Origin: Candidatus Peregrinibacteria bacterium RIFCSPLOWO2_01_FULL_39_12
Lineage (GTDB): Bacteria; Patescibacteriota; Gracilibacteria; UBA1369; LOWO2-01-FULL-3
NCBI GenBank assembly: GCA_001787455.1
Contig: MFXA01000042.1
Location: 1-6,518 of the forward strand
Reading direction: 5' to 3'
DNA length: 6,518 nucleotides
Below are positions 1 through 5,368 of the stretch, in pieces. The notes beneath the pieces are model-generated. The model was not told the origin of the DNA. It saw only the letters and a program-made list of their open reading frames with translations, and made no database searches. Made by a program: the position numbers and the translations under genes. The number at the start of each line of letters is the position of its first letter. Position 1 is the first letter of the stretch.

Positions 1-773
1 ACTTTTGTAGAAATAAGTCTTGAATATCTGGAATTATCGTCTTTTCCATTTTTCCCTGAAACATCAAGCCTGATTTTAAATACCTTTGGAGCAAACTTGC
101 CTTCAGCGGCGGCAAAAAACCCTTCTTCAAGACTTGTACTTGTGGATTCCGTAGCGCGGTTAAATGCCAATAGCAAATTGTAAACACCCTCGCTTCCATA
201 AATTTCATTATCGGTAAACTTATTATCTTTAATCATCTTTTTCCATGCGGCATCTGTAAATTCAGTCATTTTAGAAACAACTTTAAGAATAGCTAAAAGC
301 CTTTCTTGCTTTACATCAGAATTCCAGCTTTTAAAATTCGTCTCGATATGATCCTTATAGTCTAAAAATATTGAAGCAGTAGATGAAACATCTTCATACC
401 AATTGACATTATGATTATCGTTAGCATCTTTATACAAAACATCAGCTTCACGCTTAGCTTTTTTGTCAAAAGCTGTACGATCAACGCTTCCAACTAAAAG
501 ATAAGTTTTATCGTCCTCAAGTTTGGGAGCAAGCCCTTCGGGAAGCTGATATTTCCCCAATTCATGAGGCTGTATCGGAGAAAATTGTTGCACAGCTTCC
601 ATTTCTTTCGGGCTTTCCGAAGTATCGTCCTCCGCATCTAAAAGATCTTTTGATGCATCAAGAGGCTGTCTTTTTTTGACAGAATCTTGAATCACAGATA
701 AAGCGCTGTCAAAAGCAAAACGGAGTTTGTTAAGTACATATCCCTCTTTACCCCCAGCTTTTTCATTAGCCAT
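1..773 (-). CDS. Hypothetical protein, 5' part only (runs off the left edge)
   Basis: Reading the minus strand from the ATG at 773-771 gives 257 codons with no stop, so the C-terminus lies beyond the window. The protein starts MANEKAGGKEGYVLNKLRFA. I see no signal peptide or transmembrane segment. It is soluble-looking and rich in Lys, Asp and Glu, with an acidic linker-like stretch at about residues 40-60 (DASKDLLDAEDDTSESPKE). After this come a short possible strand region (KTYLLVGSVDRTAF) and a mixed helical region (ERLLAILKVVSKMTEFTDAAW). I do not recognise the family and assign no function. The start is supported by a promoter-like sequence about 50-75 nt upstream and by the lack of a better upstream start. 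The leader has no G between 774 and 814 in the mRNA sense, so no Shine-Dalgarno site is possible. Alanine codon choice differs from the neighbours (15 of 22 are GCT, against 3 of 18 in miaA). It is transcribed divergently from miaA. Confidence 0.85.
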   Translation of the reverse strand, partial: MANEKAGGKEGYVLNKLRFAFDSALSVIQDSVKKRQPLDASKDLLDAEDDTSESPKEMEAVQQFSPIQPHELGKYQLPEGLAPKLEDDKTYLLVGSVDRTAFDKKAKREADVLYKDANDNHNVNWYEDVSSTASIFLDYKDHIETNFKSWNSDVKQERLLAILKVVSKMTEFTDAAWKKMIKDNKFTDNEIYGSEGVYNLLLAFNRATESTSTSLEEGFFAAAEGKFAPKVFKIRLDVSGKNGKDDNSRYSRLISTK

Positions 774-821
774 ATTGTTTTTTGTTAGATTTTATTTTTA
801 TTTTTAAATTAAAACACTATC

Positions 822-850
822 ATAATACTACAGTCCGGACAAAAACGCAA
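822..850 (-). promoter_or_regulatory. Predicted sigma70-type promoter of the minus-strand hypothetical gene
   Basis: On the minus strand TTGCGT (850-845) is followed after 17 nt by TATTAT (827-822). The -10 matches the consensus at 5 of 6 positions, the -35 at 3 of 6. Transcription would start near 815, giving a leader of about 42 nt. The spacer contains the perfect 8-bp palindrome GTCCGGAC (833-840). Read on the plus strand, the same -10 DNA contains CATAAT (821-826), so weak divergent initiation is conceivable. This is inferred from sequence only. Confidence 0.5.
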
Positions 851-862
851 GTTTTTTTTGTA

Positions 863-882
863 AGGAAATTGGCTAGGAAATT
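863..882. repeat. Short direct repeat AGGAAATT x2
   Basis: AGGAAATT occurs at 863-870 and again at 875-882, separated by GGCT, so the copies are 12 nt apart. The second copy merges into the left arm of the dyad at 877-899. Spacing near one helical turn would suit a two-site DNA-binding protein, but in AT-rich DNA an 8-mer repeat can arise by chance. Confidence 0.35.
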
Positions 883-899
883 TTGCTTTGCAAAATTTC
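877..899. repeat. Perfect 10-bp inverted repeat (dyad) upstream of miaA
   Basis: The left arm GAAATTTTGC (877-886) and right arm GCAAAATTTC (890-899) are exact reverse complements around a TTT centre (887-889). No T tract follows on either strand, so it is not a typical intrinsic terminator. It overlaps the predicted -35 of miaA (887-892), which would suit an operator. If transcription instead starts further upstream, it would form a hairpin in the miaA leader. Confidence 0.75.
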
Positions 900-914
900 T
901 GATGGTGATATAGT
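887..914 (+). promoter_or_regulatory. Predicted extended -10 promoter of the miaA-mazG-recJ-SLH operon
   Basis: TTTGCA (887-892; 4 of 6 to consensus) lies 16 nt before TATAGT (909-914; 5 of 6). The -10 is preceded by TGA (906-908), forming an extended -10 TGNTATAAT-type element. The usual distance puts transcription start at about 921, the A of the miaA ATG, so the message would be leaderless. This agrees with the absence of a ribosome binding site before miaA. Prediction only. Confidence 0.5.
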
Positions 915-920
915 TCAATC

Positions 921-1838
921 ATGAATGTGATACCAAAAATAAAATCCTTCTTAAAATCTGCAAAAAAGCCGCTTATTGTCATTCTCGGACCGACCGCATC
1001 GGGGAAAACGGCATTATCTTTAAAAATCGCCCATAAATTTAACGGCGAAATTATTTCCACGGATTCCCGCCAAATATATAAAGGAATGGAAATCAGCACG
1101 GATATCGTTAAACCGGAGGATCAAAAAGAAATTCCTCATCACTTTCTTGGCATTACGACTCCGGATAAAGTTTTAACAATGTCCGAATATGCAAAACTTG
1201 CTCTCGATGAAATCAAAAAAATATATAAAAGAAAGCATATCCCGATGCTTGTTGGAGGCACGGGGCTTTATATAAGCGCAATTACGCAGGCTTATAAAGT
1301 GCCGAAAGTTCCGCCGAATTTAAAATTAAGGAATCGTCTTGAAAAAGAAGCAAAGTTGAAAGGAAATGAATTTGTCCACAAAAAACTTAAAAAACTTGAT
1401 CCGAAAGCGGCGGCGGCAATCCATCCGAACAATCTTCGATATGTGATTCGCGCCATTGAAATAAATTTGGCTACCGGAAAAAACAAACCGAATCTTAAAA
1501 ATAAACCGGAATTTGATACATTATTTATAGGGATAAACTGGCCGCGCGAAAAACTTTACGGCCGGATAAATTTAAGAGTGGATAATCAAATTAAAAAAGG
1601 GCTTGTGGAAGAAGTGAAAGTGCTTCTCAAAAAAAAGTACAAAAAAAATCTTCCTGCAATGACATCGCTGGGAGTGAAAGAAATGATACCTTATATAAAA
1701 GGCAAATCACCGCTCGAAAACTGCATCGAAACTTTGAAAATGAACACACGCAGATACGCAAAACGCCAAATGACATGGTTTAAAAGATATGATAATGTTG
1801 CATGGATTTTACCGGAAGAACTGGAAAAATTATTATGA
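921..1838 (+). CDS. miaA: tRNA dimethylallyltransferase (tRNA A37 isopentenyltransferase)
   Basis: Transfers a dimethylallyl group from DMAPP to N6 of A37 in tRNAs reading UNN codons, giving i6A; cytoplasmic. The 305-residue length is normal for the family. Visible motifs are the P-loop GPTASGKT (23-30), STDSRQIYKGMEIS (46-59) with the conserved Asp at 48, VGGTGLYISA (111-120) with the catalytic-type Thr114, the NLRYVIRAIEI helix near 175-185, and the C-terminal TRRYAKRQMTWFKR signature. Two departures from the usual pattern are visible: the normal DIGTAKP segment reads EISTDIVKP (57-65), and the C-terminal GYKE-type motif reads GVKE. The ATG at 921 is the first usable start, because an ATG at 902 meets a stop after two further codons. 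No Shine-Dalgarno site precedes it. The gene heads a four-gene operon, and its TGA overlaps the mazG ATG. Family assignment is firm; exact substrate range is inferred from the family. Confidence 0.96.
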   Translation: MNVIPKIKSFLKSAKKPLIVILGPTASGKTALSLKIAHKFNGEIISTDSRQIYKGMEISTDIVKPEDQKEIPHHFLGITTPDKVLTMSEYAKLALDEIKKIYKRKHIPMLVGGTGLYISAITQAYKVPKVPPNLKLRNRLEKEAKLKGNEFVHKKLKKLDPKAAAAIHPNNLRYVIRAIEINLATGKNKPNLKNKPEFDTLFIGINWPREKLYGRINLRVDNQIKKGLVEEVKVLLKKKYKKNLPAMTSLGVKEMIPYIKGKSPLENCIETLKMNTRRYAKRQMTWFKRYDNVAWILPEELEKLL

Positions 1839-2212
1839 AAAAAACTTTTAAGGATATATGTAAGCTCGCGGAAAAACTGCGGTCGGGTACGGGCTGTCCG
1901 TGGGATCGCGCGCAGACGATTGAAACTATGCTGGATTGTTTGAAAAACGAAACATCGGAAGTTGCAGAAGCTGTTTTGAAGAAGGATTACAGGAATTTAA
2001 AAGAGGAACTGGGAGATGTTTTATTCCAAATCGTAATGATAGCTCAAATCGCCAAAGAGCAAAAACATTTTAAAATAGATGACGTAATTAAGGATATTGA
2101 TAAAAAAATACGATCCCGCCATACGTGGGTTTTTGGCGAAGACAAGGCAAAAACTCCCGAGGAGGCTGTTGCGATGTGGAAAAGAAATAAATCGGGCGAA
2201 AAAAATCGGTAA
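1835..2212 (+). CDS. mazG: MazG-family nucleoside triphosphate pyrophosphohydrolase (single domain)
   Basis: Hydrolyses (d)NTPs to the monophosphate and pyrophosphate, typically cleaning non-canonical or damaged nucleotides from the pool; an all-alpha, Mg-dependent cytoplasmic enzyme. The 125-residue product carries one MazG domain, about half the length of the two-domain E. coli protein. CPWD (21-24) opens the domain. The metal-binding motif E39-x-x-E42 sits in NETSEVAEA and E58-x-x-D61 in EELGD. The tail has the family's K-x-RH-x-x-VFG pattern (91-101, KIRSRHTWVFG). I chose ATG 1835 because it gives the ATGA stop/start overlap with miaA and begins at the conserved domain. The in-frame ATG at 1802 would add 11 residues encoded inside the miaA end and unlike the family. 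The overlap implies translational coupling; no clear ribosome binding site is seen. Its specific substrate cannot be read from sequence. Confidence 0.92.
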   Translation: MKKTFKDICKLAEKLRSGTGCPWDRAQTIETMLDCLKNETSEVAEAVLKKDYRNLKEELGDVLFQIVMIAQIAKEQKHFKIDDVIKDIDKKIRSRHTWVFGEDKAKTPEEAVAMWKRNKSGEKNR

Positions 2213-2223
2213 CTTTACAAAAA

Positions 2224-3891
2224 ATGTCTGTTTTAGGGAAAAAATGGGTAATAAAAAACACGGATAAATCAAAAACAACTTTTGAAAAAATTCTCTCAAA
2301 TCGCGGAATGCGGAAAGTTGAAGAACTTAAAAATTTTCATGATCCGTTTCTTTTTTTAGATATGAAACGCTCGTCGGAAAGAATAGAAAAAGCGGTTAAA
2401 GACAAAGAACGCATAATTATCTTTGGGGACTACGATGCCGATGGCATTACTGCGGCGGCAATTCTTATCCATACATTAAAAAAAATGGGCGCAAATTTGT
2501 CGTACCGCCTGCCGAACAGAGTCACTGACGGTTATGGACTTTCGGAAAAATTCATCGATGAATTTATAGAAAAAAATATAAAACTGGTCGTTACGGTTGA
2601 TTGCGGAATTTCATGCGGGAAAGAAATTAAAAAAGCCAAAGAATCCGGAATTGACGTTATAATTACAGACCATCATACGATTCCGGCAAAAGCGCCCGAA
2701 TCTTCTTACGCGACAATTCATCCGAAATATAAAAACAGCAAATATCCGTTTAAAGAATTAACAGGAGCGGGTGTCGCTTTAAAGCTCGCACAAGCTCTTA
2801 TATATAGGAATTTGCAGGAAGAAGAGAAGGAAAAATTTTTTTTCTCGCTTCTTGACCTTGCCACCATCGGAACAATCGCAGATTTGGGACCGCTTGTAGA
2901 CGAAAACAAGCTCATCGTAAAAAAAGGATTGGAAATTCTTGCAAATACAAAATGGCACGGATTAAAAAAAATAAAAGAACTTACAAACATTAAAGACGGG
3001 GATAGAATTGATCCGGGCAAAATTGGATTTCAAATAGCGCCCCGCCTCAATGCGGCAGGAAGGATAGGGGATCCGTATGACGCTTTACATCTTCTTATCC
3101 AAGGAGAAGATAATGAAAAAGTAACCTTTTTAAGCAAAAAATTGGACGATTTGAATAAAACAAGACAGGAGATGACGGACATTGCGATGGAAGAGGCTAC
3201 AAAAACGTTTTCTGTAAACGACCTGCCATATATTTTCATAGCCTCCCATCCGAAATGGCATGTTGGAATTTTAGGGCTTATTGCGGGAAAACTTGTTGAA
3301 AAATATTCGCGTCCCGCTGTAATTTTGCAGGATCTTGGAGATATTTTGGTGGCATCCGCGAGAAGTACGCATAATTTTAATATTGTTGAAGCGCTGGCTT
3401 TATGCGGAGATTATCTTATATCTTTTGGAGGACACGCACAGGCGGCCGGATTCAGCATCAAAAAAGAAAACTTAAAAAAATTTACCGATAAAATTTCAAA
3501 ACACGCGGAAAAACAATTAAGTAAATGCTGTCTTGCGCAAACTTTAGACATAGACTGTGAACTTGATCCGAATGAAATAAATTTCGACCTTCTTGAACAA
3601 ATTGAAAAACTTAAACCGTTTGGAGTTGGAAGCTCCCGCCCGTCATTTATTATAAATAATATAAAACCTTTTTTTGTGGAAAAAGTTGGTGCAACCGGAG
3701 GGCATATAAAATTTAGTGTACGGATAGGCGATAAAGACTTTAAAGTTATCGGATTTAAACTCGGTGAATTTACAGATAAAGTAAGAGATCATAAAAAAAT
3801 AGATGTTGTTTTCCATCTTGATAGGGATAATTTCAGGAATAGAAATGACATCCAGCTTCAAGCGCTGGACTTAAATTTGCGGCAGGAATAA
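2224..3891 (+). CDS. recJ: Single-stranded-DNA-specific 5'-3' exonuclease RecJ
   Basis: Degrades ssDNA 5' to 3' in recombinational repair and base-excision/mismatch repair; Mn/Mg-dependent and cytoplasmic. The 555 residues match the usual RecJ core length. The DHH domain shows motif I GDYDADG (68-74), motif II VTVDCGIS (123-130, Asp126), motif III TDHH (148-151) and motif IV ATIGTIADLGPL (213-224, Asp220). RLNAAGRIGDP (274-284) follows. The DHHA1 domain has ASHPKWHVGILG (340-351), ASARS (377-381) and GGHAQAAGF (402-410). A C-terminal OB-like region follows, with LKPFGVGSSRPSF near 463-475, where other RecJs usually read PFG-x-x-NP. All expected metal-ligand motifs look intact, so the enzyme should be active. 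The gene starts 11 nt after mazG, with an A-rich leader and no Shine-Dalgarno site. ATG 2224 is favoured because it opens a RecJ-like N-terminus (KKWVIKN) right after mazG. Confidence 0.96.
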   Translation: MSVLGKKWVIKNTDKSKTTFEKILSNRGMRKVEELKNFHDPFLFLDMKRSSERIEKAVKDKERIIIFGDYDADGITAAAILIHTLKKMGANLSYRLPNRVTDGYGLSEKFIDEFIEKNIKLVVTVDCGISCGKEIKKAKESGIDVIITDHHTIPAKAPESSYATIHPKYKNSKYPFKELTGAGVALKLAQALIYRNLQEEEKEKFFFSLLDLATIGTIADLGPLVDENKLIVKKGLEILANTKWHGLKKIKELTNIKDGDRIDPGKIGFQIAPRLNAAGRIGDPYDALHLLIQGEDNEKVTFLSKKLDDLNKTRQEMTDIAMEEATKTFSVNDLPYIFIASHPKWHVGILGLIAGKLVEKYSRPAVILQDLGDILVASARSTHNFNIVEALALCGDYLISFGGHAQAAGFSIKKENLKKFTDKISKHAEKQLSKCCLAQTLDIDCELDPNEINFDLLEQIEKLKPFGVGSSRPSFIINNIKPFFVEKVGATGGHIKFSVRIGDKDFKVIGFKLGEFTDKVRDHKKIDVVFHLDRDNFRNRNDIQLQALDLNLRQE

Positions 3892-3900
3892 AATCTTTTC

Positions 3901-5268
3901 GTGAAAAAACTTCTTTTTTTAATCATTTTTTTAATTGTTTTTGAAACGGCATATGCGCAAACGCCGGACACGAAAAATTGGTATACATATAACGGATATT
4001 CAACGATTCATAATTACTCGCTTCTGCATCCTTCGGACTGGCAGGCGGTAATAATTTCCAATGATCTTCAGGAATTTTCGCCAAAAGGGCAATCTTCGCC
4101 AAAACTGATAATTAAAGAGTTTGAAGGGGTTTCTTTTGCCGCGGCGATTGCTTATTTTACGGATAAAAATACACCGGTTAAAGAAATTACTTTTAAATTG
4201 GGAGAGGAAAACATTGTGGCAAAGGAAGCAGCAGGAATAACTTTTATTAAAAGGGGAAGCTTGATAATTGCGCTCGAAAAACAAGGAAAAAATCAAACTC
4301 TCAATTTAATTTATGATTCATTTAAATTTAAAGATGAATGGAAATCATTCAATTATCCGGACGATAAATATTCTTTTATCTATCCTTCGAAATTTAAAGT
4401 CAATAAAACGGACGGAAAAGTTGAAGTGACAGACAACAAAGGAGATGCCGTTTTTGCAGTGCGAAAAGTAAAATCTTTGGATCAAGCAAATATTTTACGG
4501 TCAAATAATATTGCATTCCATGGGATAGAAAATGTATCAAGGATTACATTGTTGGATGAAGTATTAAACAGGGAATACAACTTGATATCGATTAAAAACG
4601 GTGAAAACTATTTTCTTCTGACCGATGATTATTATGACAGCTATATTTTGGAAATGCTGGAAAGTTTTGAATTTTTTGGGGAAGAAATTGGAGGGACATT
4701 TACATCTTTCCAATATTTTAGTGACGTAAAAGACGACCATCCAAATGTCAAAGCTGTAAACAATTTAGCTGAAAAGAAAATTTTAAACGGATATGAGGAT
4801 GGAACATTCAAGCCCGACAATGAAATTAACCGCGCCGAGCTTGTGAAAATAGTTGTGGCAACGGTCGCGCCGGCAAATTCAGATAGTTACAATAATTGTT
4901 TTAAAGATGTTAAAACACAGTGGTATGCGCCATATATTTGTTATGCCAAAGCCGAAAATTGGGTTTTTGGTTATGAAGATAACAGCTTTAAGCCGGAAAA
5001 AAGTATTTCACAGGCGGAAGCGATGAAAATTATTTTTGAAATATTATTTGATGGAAAACTTTCCGATAATTGGGAGCCGAAAACCGATCTTCCCGCGGAG
5101 GTGGATTTGAACGAATGGTATGGGAAATATTTTATTTTTGCGGCGAATTTGAATTTGGTTGACGATCTCTATCCGCTCAAAAATATTACAAGGAAAGAAA
5201 TTGCGGAAATGATCTATCGCAGTTTAAAACTGAAAAAACTTTTAACTGGTCAAATTTATTTAGATTGA
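3901..5268 (+). CDS. Secreted S-layer-homology (SLH) domain protein with duplicated N-terminal domain
   Basis: Probably an exported protein held at the cell envelope by SLH repeats; its activity is unknown. The GTG start begins a clear signal peptide: KK, a hydrophobic core (LLFLIIFLIVF, 4-14) and a signal-peptidase-I site after AYA (17-19). No Met follows for more than 200 residues, so GTG is well supported. An AGGA lies 13 nt upstream, too far for a good ribosome site. Two similar N-terminal domains follow (about 27-143 and 147-258). Each starts with W and YS-[LF]-[LI]-x-PS-x-[WF] and ends with SFxF, like PsbP-like domains. Three SLH repeats follow: FSDV...GYEDGTFKP...NRAE (273-320), CFKDV...GYEDNSFKP...SQAE (333-382) and a degenerate third (397-444) lacking the GYxDG segment. 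The only two cysteines, C333 and C347, lie in repeat 2. The gene starts 9 nt after recJ and is probably the last gene of the operon. It ends with TGA. Confidence 0.88.
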   Translation: MKKLLFLIIFLIVFETAYAQTPDTKNWYTYNGYSTIHNYSLLHPSDWQAVIISNDLQEFSPKGQSSPKLIIKEFEGVSFAAAIAYFTDKNTPVKEITFKLGEENIVAKEAAGITFIKRGSLIIALEKQGKNQTLNLIYDSFKFKDEWKSFNYPDDKYSFIYPSKFKVNKTDGKVEVTDNKGDAVFAVRKVKSLDQANILRSNNIAFHGIENVSRITLLDEVLNREYNLISIKNGENYFLLTDDYYDSYILEMLESFEFFGEEIGGTFTSFQYFSDVKDDHPNVKAVNNLAEKKILNGYEDGTFKPDNEINRAELVKIVVATVAPANSDSYNNCFKDVKTQWYAPYICYAKAENWVFGYEDNSFKPEKSISQAEAMKIIFEILFDGKLSDNWEPKTDLPAEVDLNEWYGKYFIFAANLNLVDDLYPLKNITRKEIAEMIYRSLKLKKLLTGQIYLD

Positions 5269-5292
5269 TATAATAATCTCCTTTTGGTTATA

Positions 5293-5328
5293 GGCGGTTT
5301 AAATTTTCTTATGGATTGACAGTCCGCC
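5293..5328. repeat. Short GC inverted repeat flanking the -35 of the next gene
   Basis: GGCGG (5293-5297) and CCGCC (5324-5328) are complementary 5-nt arms that bracket the TTGACA element in otherwise AT-rich DNA. The loop would be 26 nt and no T tract follows, so it is unlikely to be a terminator. It may be an operator half-site pair or chance. Confidence 0.25.
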
Positions 5329-5344
5329 AAAAATGTTTTAGAAT
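5316..5344 (+). promoter_or_regulatory. Strong predicted sigma70 promoter for the DHH phosphoesterase gene
   Basis: A perfect TTGACA (5316-5321), a 17-nt spacer and TAGAAT (5339-5344; 5 of 6 to TATAAT) lie between the SLH gene and the next start codon. Transcription would start near 5351, giving a leader of about 18 nt. This is the best promoter match in the window and indicates that the last gene forms a separate transcription unit, although read-through from the operon is possible because no convincing terminator is seen between them. Confidence 0.75.
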
Positions 5345-5368
5345 ATATAGATAACATTTTTAAAACAG

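Noticed and set aside
877..899. Hairpin as an intrinsic terminator
   Set aside because: No T tract follows the dyad on either strand, the stem is AT rich, and it lies upstream of both divergent genes where no transcript needs to end.
809..1099. Antisense open frame of 96 codons opposite the start of miaA
   Set aside because: It overlaps the promoter region and miaA, has no recognisable motif and is a shadow of the coding strand. Other antisense frames across recJ, the SLH gene and the DHH gene were dismissed for the same reason.
1802..1834. Earlier in-frame ATG (1802) as the mazG start
   Set aside because: The 11 added residues (MDFTGRTGKII) are read from the miaA end in another frame and do not resemble MazG. 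ATG 1835 gives the typical ATGA overlap and a normal N-terminus.
2836..2843. Run of eight T inside recJ (and eight A at 6330-6337 in the DHH gene) as phase-variation or frameshift sites
   Set aside because: Homopolymers of this length are expected in such AT-rich coding DNA, the frames are intact, and neither gene is a usual target for phase variation.
5266..5268. TGA read as glycine (Gracilibacteria-type code)
   Set aside because: miaA and the SLH gene end at TGA at natural C-termini, no reading frame holds an internal TGA, and read-through of the SLH gene would add only a short unrelated tail.
5263..5280. Weak hairpin AGATT...AATCT at the end of the SLH gene as a terminator
   Set aside because: The stem is only 5 bp and AT rich, overlaps the stop codon, and is followed by CTCC rather than a run of T.
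5319..5326. Octamer ACAGTCCG shared with 830-837 as a common operator
   Set aside because: Two intergenic regions of about 100 and 147 nt have roughly an even chance of sharing some 8-mer when both strands are counted, so the match is not meaningful alone.
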